This document shows, one piece after another, positions 52,967 through 61,728 of a stretch of DNA of 64,000 nt. Location: NCBI RefSeq assembly GCF_026340975.1, contig NZ_JAPEOS010000001.1, positions 2,947,001 through 3,011,000 of the forward strand, in the 5' to 3' direction. The notes under the pieces were generated by a model. It saw only the letters and a list, made by a program, of their open reading frames with translations, did not search any database and was not told where the DNA came from. Source of the DNA: Streptomyces sp. NBC_01214 (GTDB taxonomy: Bacteria; Actinomycetota; Actinomycetes; Streptomycetales; Streptomycetaceae). Positions within the stretch are counted from its first letter, which is position 1, and every line of letters starts with the position of its first letter. Made by a program: the position numbers and the translations under genes.

Positions 52967-54373
52967 TCAACGGCGCTTGTCCTGGTCGTCCCCGGAGTCG
53001 TCGTCGCCGGCGTCGTAGCCGGAGGTGCCCGCGTCGAGCAGGGGCTCCTGCTTGAGGTGCGCGGGCGCGAGGTACCACAGCGCGTGGTAGCCGGTGATCA
53101 CCACGATCGTGCCCAGCGCGATGCCGCCCAGCTCGAAGGTGTCGGTGATCTGCAGCTTCACGCCGCCGATGCCGATGATGATGCCCGCCGCGGCCGGCAC
53201 CAGGTTCAGCGGATTGCGCAGGTCCACCCCGCCGTTGATCCAGATCTGCGCACCGAGCAGGCCGATCATCCCGTAGAGGATGACCGTGATGCCGCCGAGC
53301 ACCCCGCCCGGGATCGCGGCGACGATCGCACCGAACTTGGGGCACAGCCCGAAGAGCAGCGCGAAGCCCGCGGCCGCCCAGTAGGCCGCCGTCGAATAGA
53401 CCCGGGTGGCCGCCATGACGCCGATGTTCTCGGAGTAGGTGGTGTTCGGCGGGCCGCCGACCGCCGTGGACAGCATGGACGCGGCGCCGTCCGCCGCGAT
53501 CGCCGTGCCCAGCTTGTCGTCGAGCGGATCGCCGGTCATCTCGCCCACGGCCTTGATGTGGCCCGCGTTCTCGGCGATCAGCGCGATTACCACCGGCAGG
53601 GCGATCAGGATCGCCGACCACTCGAAGGCCGGCGCGTGGAAGGACGGCAGCCCGATCCAGTCCGCCTTGGCGACCGCCGAGAGGTCGAGCCGCCAGTGGT
53701 CGACGGCCGCCTCCCCGCCCAGCGTCGAGTGGATCTTCCCGAAGAGCAGGTCGGAGAGCCAGGAGATCCCGTACCCGAAGAGCAGACCGAGGAAGATCGC
53801 GATGCGCGACCAGAATCCGCGCAGACAGACCACGGCCGCCCCCGTGAACAGCATCGTCAGCAACGCCGTCCACTGGTCCTGGGGCCAGTACGTGCTCGCC
53901 GTCACCGGCGCCAGGTTGAAGCCGATCAGCATCACCACCGCGCCCGTCACGATGGGCGGCATCGCCGCGTGGATGACGCGGGCGCCGAACCGCTGGACCA
54001 CCAGGCCCGCCAGGAACAGCGCCACACCGACGACGAAGACGGCGCCCGTGACCACCGCACTGTCCCCGCCCGCGGCCCGGATGGCCGCCGCGACGCCGAC
54101 GAAGGACAGCGAGCAGCCCAGGTACGACGGCACCCGGCCACGCGTCGCGAGGAGGAAGATCACCGTCGCGACGCCCGACATCATGATGGCCAGGTTCGGG
54201 TCCAGGCCCATCAGGACCGGAGCGACGAAACTCGCGCCGAACATCGCCACGACGTGCTGCGCGCCCAGCCCGGCGGTCCGTGGCCACGACAGCCGCTCCT
54301 CCGGCCGGACCACCGCGCCGGGGGCGGGAGTCCGCCCGTCTCCGTGCAGGGTCCAGCCCACGCCGAGGCCCAT
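52967..54373 (-). CDS. NCS2-family uracil/xanthine permease
   Basis: 468 residues, ~14 membrane helices of the UraA/UapA fold. The signature ENAGHIKAVGEMTG carries the substrate-binding Glu, and GGPPNTTYSENIGVMAATRVYS is the family's second motif. It imports uracil or xanthine with H+. ATG 54373 has AAGGAG upstream. The C-terminal tail is acidic (DAGDDDSGDDQDKRR). A purine link to the guaB1 and molybdenum hydroxylase genes is possible but unproven. Confidence 0.9.
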   Translation of the reverse strand: MGLGVGWTLHGDGRTPAPGAVVRPEERLSWPRTAGLGAQHVVAMFGASFVAPVLMGLDPNLAIMMSGVATVIFLLATRGRVPSYLGCSLSFVGVAAAIRAAGGDSAVVTGAVFVVGVALFLAGLVVQRFGARVIHAAMPPIVTGAVVMLIGFNLAPVTASTYWPQDQWTALLTMLFTGAAVVCLRGFWSRIAIFLGLLFGYGISWLSDLLFGKIHSTLGGEAAVDHWRLDLSAVAKADWIGLPSFHAPAFEWSAILIALPVVIALIAENAGHIKAVGEMTGDPLDDKLGTAIAADGAASMLSTAVGGPPNTTYSENIGVMAATRVYSTAAYWAAAGFALLFGLCPKFGAIVAAIPGGVLGGITVILYGMIGLLGAQIWINGGVDLRNPLNLVPAAAGIIIGIGGVKLQITDTFELGGIALGTIVVITGYHALWYLAPAHLKQEPLLDAGTSGYDAGDDDSGDDQDKRR

Positions 54374-54472
54374 GTTCCGCTCCTTCTTCTCCGGACGGTC
54401 GCCGCCGCTCCGGCCGCTCACACATCGAGGCCGCAGCGCACGGGGTACGTGCCACTGCGGCCAGTCGACATA

Positions 54473-55720
54473 TTACGGCCGGGTTTGAGCAGGTTCGTCG
54501 AGGTGGGCGGGGCCGGCCTGGGCCGTCGCCCCACCGAGATCGCCCCCAGCCTGCCCCACCGGCGCCCCCGGGCGCAGTACCGCGGCACCGGCGATCAGCG
54601 CGAACGCCAGCAGGGTGACCAGCCCGAAGGACACCACCAGCGAGGTCGCGTCCGCCACCGCACCGATCGCCGACGGGGCGATCAGCCCCGAGGTGTACGT
54701 GATCGTCGCGACACCGGCGATGGCCTGCGCCGGTGCCGGGCCGCTGCGCCCCGCCGCCGCGAAGGCCAGCGGGACCACCACCGCGATCCCGAGCCCGATC
54801 AACCCGAACCCGACCAGTGCACCGGCCGGATGCCGGACCCCGACCACGAGCAGCCCGCCCGCGGTGGCCACCACACCGCCCGCCCGGACCGTGCGCACCG
54901 CCCCGAACCGGTCCACGACCCGGTCCCCGACCAGCCGGGCCACGGCCATGGTGAGCGCGAAGGCGGTGGTGGAGGCAGCCGCCAGACCCGCGTCCGTGTG
55001 CAGGACGTCCCGCAGGTAGACCGCCGACCAGTCCAGGCTCGCGCCCTCGGCGAAGACCGCGCAGAACCCGACGGCCCCGATCAGCAGCGCCGACTTCGGC
55101 GGCAGCGCGAAGTGCGGCGGCGCCTGCGCCCCCTGGTCGGCCCTCAGGTCCAACACGCCCTGTACGGCGAACAGCCCGACCGCCGTCAGGACCAGCGCGG
55201 CGACCAGGTGGTGCAGCCGGGCGTCGGCCCCGGTGTGCGCGGCGACGGTACCCGCGGCCGATCCGAGCAGCGCGCCCACGCTCCACATGCCGTGCAGCGA
55301 GGACATGATCGAGCGGCCCAGCCGGTTCTCCGTCTCCACGCCCAGCGCGTTCATCGCCACGTCCGACATGCCGGCGGTGGCTCCGTAGACGAAGAGCGCG
55401 AAGCACAGGGCGGGCAGGTTCGGGGCGAGGCTCGGCAGGATCAACGAGAGGGTCCAGAGGCAGAGCAGGGCCCGCAGCGCGGCGCGTGCGCCGAGCCAGT
55501 GGTTGATCCGGCCCGCCAGCGGCATCGCGAGCGCCGCGCCCACGGCGGGGGCGGCGAGGGCCAGGCCCAGGGTGCCCGCGCTGAGCTGGGCGTTCTCCTG
55601 GATCCAGGGGATACGGGTGGCGAAGGAGCCGGTCACGGCTCCGTGGGTGCAGAAGACGGCGGCGATGGCATGGCGGGCATGGCGCAGGCGCGCCGGGCTG
55701 AGGTCTGTGTCCCCGGTCAT
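54473..55720 (-). CDS. MFS transporter (YbjJ-like)
   Basis: 415 residues, 12 predicted helices. The region AGRINHWLGARAALRAL is the loop 2-3 motif, and GATAGMSDVAMNALGVETENRLGRSIMSSLHGMWSVG resembles the YbjJ group of MFS carriers (substrate unknown, perhaps sugar-like). ATG 55720 lies 10 bp from a palindromic operator shared with the divergent ROK gene, so it is probably the ROK target. The C-terminal tail is Gly/Ala-rich. Confidence 0.83.
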   Translation of the reverse strand: MTGDTDLSPARLRHARHAIAAVFCTHGAVTGSFATRIPWIQENAQLSAGTLGLALAAPAVGAALAMPLAGRINHWLGARAALRALLCLWTLSLILPSLAPNLPALCFALFVYGATAGMSDVAMNALGVETENRLGRSIMSSLHGMWSVGALLGSAAGTVAAHTGADARLHHLVAALVLTAVGLFAVQGVLDLRADQGAQAPPHFALPPKSALLIGAVGFCAVFAEGASLDWSAVYLRDVLHTDAGLAAASTTAFALTMAVARLVGDRVVDRFGAVRTVRAGGVVATAGGLLVVGVRHPAGALVGFGLIGLGIAVVVPLAFAAAGRSGPAPAQAIAGVATITYTSGLIAPSAIGAVADATSLVVSFGLVTLLAFALIAGAAVLRPGAPVGQAGGDLGGATAQAGPAHLDEPAQTRP

Positions 55721-55730
55721 GAGGATTAAA

Positions 55731-55753
55731 CTATCAGGGACCCTGCCTGATAG
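55731..55753. promoter_or_regulatory. ROK operator between the MFS and ROK genes
   Basis: A perfect inverted repeat, CTATCAGG, 7 bases, CCTGATAG. It lies in the 55-bp divergent space and is AT-rich on both sides, so it could overlap both promoters. Size and symmetry fit a dimeric repressor. Confidence 0.75.
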
Positions 55754-55775
55754 ATAATGGGCCCGACTCCCTAGG

Positions 55776-56933
55776 ATGGGCTCCGTGACTCCTGCCCCCA
55801 CCACCGCCCCGGCACCGTCGCCCGCCTCGCCCAGCACGGCCCGGGCCATCAACGACCGCCTCGCCCTGCAACTGCTCCAGGAATCCGGGCCGCTGACGGC
55901 CACCCAGCTCAAAGCCATGACCGGCCTCTCCCGCCCCTCGGTCGCCGACCTCGTCGACCGGCTCACCGAAGCCGGACTCATCGAAGTCGCCGGCGAATCC
56001 GGCGAACAGCGCCGCGGCCCCAACGCCAAGCTGTACGGGATCGTCGCCGACCGCGCCCACCTGGCCGCCCTCGACGTGCGCACCGACCGGGTCACCGCCG
56101 TCGTCACCGACCTCCTCGGCCGCCGCCTCGCCGAAGCAGCCCTGCCCGTCGGCGCCCCCGAGGACGCCGTGGCCGCCCTGCTGCGCACCGCACGCGAAGC
56201 CGGCGCCGCCGAGCTGCACACCGTCGTCGTAGGCGCCCCGGGCCTGGTCGCCCCGGCCACCGGCGAACTCCGCGACACCAGCGGCCTCCCGGCCTGGCAC
56301 CGGGACCTGGTCACCGCCCTGCAGCGGAGCCTGCCCGCCGTGGTCGTCGTCGAGAACGAGACCAACCTGGCCGCCCTCGCCGAGCAGCGCCTGGGCGTGG
56401 CCCGCGACCTGGACTCCTTCGTCCTGCTGTGGCTCGGCGCGGGCGTGGGCGCGGCCGTGGTCCTGGACGGCCGGCTACGCCGGGGCGCCTCCGGCGGGGC
56501 GGGCGAGATCGGCTTCCTCCCGGTACCGGGCACCGCCGGCCTGCCGTCGGCCGAGGACTGCGCGGGCGGATTCCACGCCCTGGTGGGCCGCGAAGCCGTG
56601 ACCGCGCTGGCGCGCGCGCACGGCTTCGCGGGCCCGGCGGAGGAGGCCGTGGCCGGAGCCGCGGGGGAGCCCTTCCTCGAAGCCCTGGCCGAACGGCTCG
56701 CGCTGGGCGCGGCGGCGGCCGCGGCGATCCTGGACCCGGGTTGCGTGGTCCTGGCGGGCGAACTGGGCCGCGCGGGCGGCCCCGCCCTGGCCGCCCGGGT
56801 CGCCCACCGCGTGGCGAAACTGACCCCGGTCCCGACGGAGATCCGCGCCACGACCCTGGGCGACCCGGCGGTCCTGGCGGGAGCCGAACTGGCGGCGCGG
56901 GAGGCCGCGCAGGCGGTGCTGTTCGGGGCGTAG
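55776..56933 (+). CDS. ROK-family transcriptional regulator
   Basis: 385 residues. N-terminal winged HTH (ALQLLQESGPLTATQLKAMTGLSRPSVADLVDRLTEAGL) and a C-terminal ROK ATPase-like sugar-binding domain (VVVENETNLAALAEQRLG, LWLGAGVGAAVVLDGRLRRG, SGGAGEIGFL). The Zn motif CxCGxxGC of sugar kinases is absent; DCAGGF stands at that place. It probably represses itself and the divergent MFS carrier through the palindrome at 55731. A GTG at 55785 is an alternative start. Confidence 0.87.
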   Translation: MGSVTPAPTTAPAPSPASPSTARAINDRLALQLLQESGPLTATQLKAMTGLSRPSVADLVDRLTEAGLIEVAGESGEQRRGPNAKLYGIVADRAHLAALDVRTDRVTAVVTDLLGRRLAEAALPVGAPEDAVAALLRTAREAGAAELHTVVVGAPGLVAPATGELRDTSGLPAWHRDLVTALQRSLPAVVVVENETNLAALAEQRLGVARDLDSFVLLWLGAGVGAAVVLDGRLRRGASGGAGEIGFLPVPGTAGLPSAEDCAGGFHALVGREAVTALARAHGFAGPAEEAVAGAAGEPFLEALAERLALGAAAAAAILDPGCVVLAGELGRAGGPALAARVAHRVAKLTPVPTEIRATTLGDPAVLAGAELAAREAAQAVLFGA

Positions 56934-56952
56934 ACGGGAGCGGGGGCCCCGC

Positions 56953-57714
56953 CTAGCGCCCCCGACCCCGACCCGCCGCGAACTGGGCGAACGTGAGGCG
57001 GCCCACCGCGTGGGACGGGGTCAGGTTGCCGCCGCGCTTGAAGCCCGCGTAGGCCTTGCCGGCCAGGGGGACGGGGACCACCCGGCGGTGGCGGCCCGTC
57101 GCGGTCAGGTAGGTGCGGGCCAGGTCCGCCAGGGTGTGGATCTCCGGGCCGCCCATGTCCGGGACCCGGCCCGACGGAGTCGGGACCGCCAGTTCCACCA
57201 GGCGGTCCGCGACCTCACCGACGGCGATCGGCTGCACCCGCACCCCGCCGGGCATCGGCACCGGCACCAGCGGCAGTTTCGCCGTCGTGTCCACCAGCTG
57301 CGCCACCAGATCGTGGAACTGGGTCGTGCGCAGGATGGTCAGGCCCAGCCCCGAGGCCTCCAGCAGCCGCTCGACCTTCAGCTTCGTCCGGTAGTAGCCG
57401 AGCGGCACCACGTCGACCCCGACGATCGAGATGTAGACGATGTTGGTGACGGTCCCCGCCCGCCGGGCCGCGTCGATGAGGTGCCGGGCGGCGGCCTCGT
57501 CGTCCTTGCCGCCGCCGCGCGGGTTGCTCGCGCAGTGCACGATCACCTCCGCGCCCGCCGTCGCCGCGTCCAGCCCGCTGCCGTCCGTCAGGTCGACGGG
57601 GTGGTCCGGGGCGTGCCGGCTCAGCGCACGGACCTCGTGGCCCGCGTGCCGGAGCCGGTCCACGACCGGTACTCCGAGGGTGCCGGTGCCGCCGGTGACG
57701 AGGATGGTGCTCAC
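56953..57714 (-). CDS. NmrA-like NAD(P)-binding protein, ECF41 partner
   Basis: 253 residues. Rossmann loop TILVTGGTGTLGVPVV, then VRALSRHAPDHPVDLTDG; VIVHCASNPRG and YYRTKLKVERLLEASGLGLTILRTTQFHDL follow the NmrA/atypical SDR pattern. GTG 57714 with AAGGCGG upstream is used. It is encoded next to the ECF41 sigma factor, whose typical target is a COE gene (carboxymuconolactone decarboxylase, oxidoreductase or epimerase). A near-consensus ECF41 promoter lies in front. Confidence 0.85.
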   Translation of the reverse strand: MSTILVTGGTGTLGVPVVDRLRHAGHEVRALSRHAPDHPVDLTDGSGLDAATAGAEVIVHCASNPRGGGKDDEAAARHLIDAARRAGTVTNIVYISIVGVDVVPLGYYRTKLKVERLLEASGLGLTILRTTQFHDLVAQLVDTTAKLPLVPVPMPGGVRVQPIAVGEVADRLVELAVPTPSGRVPDMGGPEIHTLADLARTYLTATGRHRRVVPVPLAGKAYAGFKRGGNLTPSHAVGRLTFAQFAAGRGRGR

Positions 57715-57754
57715 GGGTTCCGCCTTTCGCCGATGTCGTTCCTTCAGCAGCGGA

Positions 57755-57781
57755 GACCGGACGGCCCTCAGGAATGTGACA
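57755..57781 (-). promoter_or_regulatory. Near-consensus ECF41 promoter
   Basis: On the minus strand TGTCACA (57781-57775), 16 bases, GGTC (57758-57755). The published ECF41 consensus is TGTCACA-N16-CGTC, so only one base differs. It covers the last codons of the sigma gene and is directed at the NmrA-like gene, about 40 bp before its start. Confidence 0.7.
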
Positions 57782-58667
57782 GCTGCCGCTGGAGGAATTC
57801 CAGCTTCTCCGGGTTGAGCACCGTGCTGAGCCCGCTGACCAGCCCGTTCTCGAATTCCACCAGCAGAACGGCGGTCTCGCCGAAGAGCAGCGCCGGTACC
57901 CCGTTGATCTCCGCGACGCTGACCGGCAGGTCCCCGGCGAACTTCTTGAGCACGCCGACCGCGAACCGGGCGACCTTCTCCCGTCCCAGGATCGGCCGCA
58001 GTGCCGCGTTGACCACGCCGCCGCCGTCCGACACGAACCGGACGTCGGCCGTCAGCATGCCTTCCAGCCGGGCCAGGTCCCCGTCGCGGGCCGCCGTCAT
58101 GAAGGTCTCCACGAGGCTCTGCCACCGTTCGGGGTCCGGTTCGAAGCGCCGTTCGGGCTCGGCGGCCCGTTCGGCGGCCACCCGGCCGGCCGCCCGCCGG
58201 TAGAGCTGGCGGCAGTTGGCCTCGGTGAGGTCCAGGAGTCCGGCGATCTCCCGGTGGCTGTAGGCGAAGGCCTCGCGCAGTACGTAGACGGCCCGCTCGA
58301 CCGGCGTGAGCTGTTCCAGCAGTACCAGTAGGGCCATGGACACGCTGTCCCGCTGCTCCGCGGACTCCAGCGGGCCGAGCGTGCCGTCCCCGGTGAGGAC
58401 GGGCTCCGGGAGCCAGGGGCCGACGTACGCCTCGCGCCGGACCCGTGCCGAGGAGAGGGTGTTGAGGCACAGGTTCGTGACGACCTTGGCGAGCCAGGCG
58501 CCGGGGTGCTCGATCTCCTCGCGGTCCGCCGACGCCCAGCGCAGGTACGCCTCCTGCACAGCGTCCTCGGCTTCTGCGGCGGAGCCGAGCATGCGATAGG
58601 CGATGCCGAACATCCGGGGACGGTTTTCCTCGAAGTCCGCGTCGGACGCGGTGATGTGTGTGATCAC
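57768..58667 (-). CDS. sigJ: ECF41-group RNA polymerase sigma factor (SigJ-like)
   Basis: 299 residues. Sigma regions 2 (RPRMFGIAYRMLGSAAEAEDAVQEAYLRW) and 4 (LTPVERAVYVLREAFAYSHREIAGLLDLTEANCRQLYRRAAGRV). The linker has the ECF41 hallmark WLPEP and the C-terminal SnoaL-like extension has NPEKL (the NPDKL motif), which controls activity in place of an anti-sigma factor. GTG 58667 is chosen; more upstream starts run into the chitinase terminator (58706-58739). Its partner gene follows after 53 bp. Confidence 0.92.
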   Translation of the reverse strand: MITHITASDADFEENRPRMFGIAYRMLGSAAEAEDAVQEAYLRWASADREEIEHPGAWLAKVVTNLCLNTLSSARVRREAYVGPWLPEPVLTGDGTLGPLESAEQRDSVSMALLVLLEQLTPVERAVYVLREAFAYSHREIAGLLDLTEANCRQLYRRAAGRVAAERAAEPERRFEPDPERWQSLVETFMTAARDGDLARLEGMLTADVRFVSDGGGVVNAALRPILGREKVARFAVGVLKKFAGDLPVSVAEINGVPALLFGETAVLLVEFENGLVSGLSTVLNPEKLEFLQRQLSHS

Positions 58668-58705
58668 CGGTGCAGCGTACGAGGCCGGGTACATGCGGAA
58701 CGAGC

Positions 58706-58739
58706 GAGGACCCGGTGGCCGCCGGGCCACCGGGTCCTC
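58706..58739. terminator. Terminator after the chitinase gene
   Basis: A perfect 15-bp stem, GAGGACCCGGTGGCC and GGCCACCGGGTCCTC, with a GCCG loop. It is 29 bp after the chitinase stop and upstream of sigJ on the same strand, so it isolates sigJ from chitinase transcription. Confidence 0.88.
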
Positions 58740-58768
58740 ACGTTCACTCGTGGATCAGGGCGCAGGGG

Positions 58769-61144
58769 TCAGCAGGTGCCCTGGTCCTTCCAGACACCCC
58801 ATTCACCGGTGGTGCCGGGCTCTTCGTTCTGCGTCCACCACTGGGCCTTCCAGTTGCGGCCCTTGTGGGAGACGAGGTTGCCGCTGTTGTAGACCGTGCC
58901 CGCCACGTACGCCGGGTTGGTGCAGGTCCCGCCCGGAGGCGTGGTCGGCGGGGTCGTGGGGGGAGTGGTCGGCGGGGTGGTGGGAGGGGTGGTCGGGGGA
59001 GTGGTGGGGGGCTGGGTGCCGCCGCCGGGCTGGACCGTCGTCGTACCGCGGGCCAGGTCGCCGGTGAGGGCGTAGGTGGTGCCGGAGATCTTCACCGTCC
59101 AGTTGGAGGGCGTGGACACCGGCAGGTAGTAGTTGAACGCCAGGTCGACGGAGGCGCCGGGGGCCAGGGTCTGCCAGGCCGGGAGCTTCAGGGAGACCCG
59201 CTGGAAGTCGCCCTTCAGGCCGCCGACGTTGGTGCCGGTGTGGCCGCTGCTGATCACGGTCGTGCCGAAGCCGGACTGGTCGGAGGCGTTGTTCGGGGCC
59301 GAGGTGCCGTAGTCGAACTGGAACTCGGTGCCGCCGGGCAGCGTGGCGTTCGTGTTGTTGGTGATCTTCAGTTTCGGGGTGAGCGGGTAGTTGGAGTCGC
59401 CCAGCTTGAACTCGGTGAACTGCGTCTTGATGTCCACGGCCTGGGTGGGCAGGGCGGTGGCGCCCGCCTTCTTCGCGCCGTAGGGGGAGGCCGACTTGAA
59501 CTTCTGGTACATCGTGTCGGTGAGGGTGTCGCCCATCTCGTACTGGCCCTTGGCCGCGTTGTACGTGTAGTCGCCCGCGAGCTCCCAGACCATCGTGCCG
59601 CCGATGCCCTTGTTGATCACGTAGTCGGCCTTGGCGGCCACGGACTGCTCGTCCTCCGTCGAGAGGAAGACCTTCTTCTGGGCGTTCCACAGCCACGGCG
59701 CCACCAGGGTGGAGTCGTACTTACGGACGTAGGTGCCGGTCAGCGTGGTGTTCGCCGGGAAGCCGTACCTGGTGACGTAGTCGCCCACGACGCCCTTCTC
59801 CAGGTTCTTGGCGTGCCACATCGGGTTGGAGCCCGCCGGGGACTCGACCCCGTTGGTGTCCTTGTCGTGCCACAGGTTGTCGATGCCGACCGCGCCGTCG
59901 CCGCACTTGGTCAGGCCCGCGCCGGCCGGGCAGGTGGTCGCGGGGGCCTTGCCCCACAGGCCGTCGGTGCCGCCCTGCACGTTCTTGAAGCCGCGGGTGT
60001 AGTAGGGCAGGCCGATGTTGATCCGGCCGCCCGGCATCGAGCCGCGGAAGTAGTGGTACGCCCAGTCGGTGTTGAGGTAGCCGATGCCGCCGTACTGGGA
60101 GGTGGAGTAGACGCCGGCGGCGGCGAGTTCGCCGTCCTTGCCGTCGTCGAAGAGCGAGGCGTTGGGGCCGACGTACTCGTTCCAGGCGCCGTGCAGGTCG
60201 TAGGACATGATGTTGACGTAGTCCAGGTACTTCTGGACCTGGAACGTCTCCATGCCGCGCAGCAGGTAGCCGGAGGAGGGGGCGGCGACGGAGAGCAGGT
60301 AGTGCTTGCCGTCGGCGGCGCCCGCCCGGTCGAGCTTCTCGCGCAGGGACTTCATCAGGGCCGCGTAGCCCTGGACGAGGCCGGCGCGGCGGGCGTTGGC
60401 CAGTTGCCAGTCCAGCGGGTTGCCGGCGTCCTTCATGGTGGTCGGGTACTCGTAGTCGATGTCGACGCCGTTGAAGCCGTACTTCCGGATGAACTCGACC
60501 GAGGAGTCGGCGAAGGTGTCGATGCCGGCCTGGTTGACCGAGCCGTCGGCGTTCGTGGCCATGGAGTAGAAGCCGCCGGAGGCCACCCGGTTGCCGTCGT
60601 CGCCGAAGTAGCCGCCGGTCTCCGCCCAGCCGCCGACCGAGATCAGCGTCTTGACGTTCGGGTACTGCTTCTTGAACTTCGTCAGCTGGTTGAAGTGGCC
60701 CTTGTAGGGGAGGGCCGGGTCCATCTCGGCGCCGGCGACGCCGGGCCAGGTCATCCCGGTGGCGGCGTTGTTCGTGCCGTCCGCGCCGACGGAGATCTTG
60801 TTGTCGGAGCCCACGTGGGCGAAGGCGTAGTTCAGGTGGGTGACCTTGGACCACGGGATGTTGTTGGCGAGGTAGGCGGGGGCGCCGTCCTTGCCGGTGC
60901 GCCAGCCGGTGAAGTATCCGATGACGCGGCGCTGGTGGTCGGCGCCCATCTTCTCGCGGCCTTCGGTGTCGTAGACCGAGCAGTACGGGACGTCCACGCC
61001 GGCGGTCTTGTACAGCCCGTCGGGGCGACAGCCCTCGTTGTCGGCCGCGTGCGAGACGCCCGCCGAGAGCCCGCCCACCAGGAGTCCGGCGATTGCGGCG
61101 CCGGATGCCAGGAGCATCGCTCTCGTACGTGTGGGGGACAGCAT
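58769..61144 (-). CDS. Secreted modular GH18 chitinase
   Basis: 791 residues. Signal peptide ([20 protein letters not shown]... ending near SHAADN). GH18 barrel (~55-530): [12 protein letters not shown] carries the DxDxE catalytic Asp and Glu, although the usual first Asp is Asn. After ~545 comes a chitinase C-terminal beta domain ([15 protein letters not shown]), then a Thr/Pro linker (TPPTTPP repeats) and a C-terminal CBM5/12-type chitin-binding domain ([13 protein letters not shown]). ATG 61144 has AGGAGGC upstream. Its promoter carries the 12-bp chitinase direct repeats. Confidence 0.93.
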   Translation of the reverse strand: MLSPTRTRAMLLASGAAIAGLLVGGLSAGVSHAADNEGCRPDGLYKTAGVDVPYCSVYDTEGREKMGADHQRRVIGYFTGWRTGKDGAPAYLANNIPWSKVTHLNYAFAHVGSDNKISVGADGTNNAATGMTWPGVAGAEMDPALPYKGHFNQLTKFKKQYPNVKTLISVGGWAETGGYFGDDGNRVASGGFYSMATNADGSVNQAGIDTFADSSVEFIRKYGFNGVDIDYEYPTTMKDAGNPLDWQLANARRAGLVQGYAALMKSLREKLDRAGAADGKHYLLSVAAPSSGYLLRGMETFQVQKYLDYVNIMSYDLHGAWNEYVGPNASLFDDGKDGELAAAGVYSTSQYGGIGYLNTDWAYHYFRGSMPGGRINIGLPYYTRGFKNVQGGTDGLWGKAPATTCPAGAGLTKCGDGAVGIDNLWHDKDTNGVESPAGSNPMWHAKNLEKGVVGDYVTRYGFPANTTLTGTYVRKYDSTLVAPWLWNAQKKVFLSTEDEQSVAAKADYVINKGIGGTMVWELAGDYTYNAAKGQYEMGDTLTDTMYQKFKSASPYGAKKAGATALPTQAVDIKTQFTEFKLGDSNYPLTPKLKITNNTNATLPGGTEFQFDYGTSAPNNASDQSGFGTTVISSGHTGTNVGGLKGDFQRVSLKLPAWQTLAPGASVDLAFNYYLPVSTPSNWTVKISGTTYALTGDLARGTTTVQPGGGTQPPTTPPTTPPTTPPTTPPTTPPTTPPGGTCTNPAYVAGTVYNSGNLVSHKGRNWKAQWWTQNEEPGTTGEWGVWKDQGTC

Positions 61145-61273
61145 TGTGCCTCCTGGGGAGGGGAGGATGCAGGACACAACTGGACACAAGGTGAAGCAAC
61201 AGGAGTGGTGCAGAGGCGTGTTGGCCCGCGACGTGCGCACATCTGACGGGCCGTTCCCGGGAAGTTGAAGGGA

Positions 61274-61315
61274 ACGTTAAGAGGACTAGACCACCCCGTC
61301 AATAGGTCTGGACCA
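61274..61315 (-). promoter_or_regulatory. Chitinase promoter with 12-bp direct repeats
   Basis: Minus strand: TGGTCCAGACCT (61315-61304), TTGACG -35 (61302-61297), TGGTCTAGTCCT (61293-61282) and TAACGT -10 (61279-61274), with a 17-base spacer. The two repeats match the known Streptomyces chitinase promoter repeats that give chitin induction and glucose repression; their half-sites also resemble DasR sites. Confidence 0.8.
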
Positions 61316-61432
61316 ACCCCGCCCGACTTGACAAAGTCCGCACCGGCGGCGACTTCCTGTGAGCCAGGCCACACCACATCACCCGCATGGCGTCCGATCG
61401 GGCATGGCAGACTGGCTGGAGTACCAGTAGCA

Positions 61433-61559
61433 GCGCACTCCGGGGTCGGTGTAATTCCGAACCGGCGGTTATAGTCCGCGACCCGTCCGCAGCCAGCGGT
61501 CGGTTGACCAGGTGAGATTCCTGGACCGACGGTTAAAGTCCGGATGGGAGGCAGTGCGC
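61433..61559 (+). ncRNA. FMN riboswitch (RFN element)
   Basis: The closing stem GCGCACT / AGTGCGC and the RFN core are visible: GGTGTAATTCCGAACCGGCGG, AGTCCGCGACC, GGTGAGATTCC, GACCGACGGTTAAAGTCCGGATGGGAGG. It binds flavin mononucleotide and would shut the rib operon down when FMN is plentiful. It precedes a terminator hairpin at 61591 and ribD. Confidence 0.95.
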
Positions 61560-61590
61560 GGCGGGCCAGTCACCGGTACGCCGCCGTCGG

Positions 61591-61637
61591 CGGTTCGTCG
61601 GCACATCCCTGCGGATGCGCCCGGTCGAACCGTTTTT
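61591..61637 (+). terminator. Riboswitch-controlled terminator
   Basis: Outer arms CGGTTCG and CGAACCG, inner CATCC / GGATG, then TTTTT (61633-61637). It lies 31 bp after the riboswitch and ~90 bp before ribD, as expected for FMN-dependent attenuation. Confidence 0.75.
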
Positions 61638-61728
61638 CCGGCCTCGGCGTCCCCCGTGCGCTGTACCGCTTCATCTGTCGTATCCCGACAGGCCCCGGAG
61701 TCCGTGCCCGATGAGGCAGGAGGACCCG

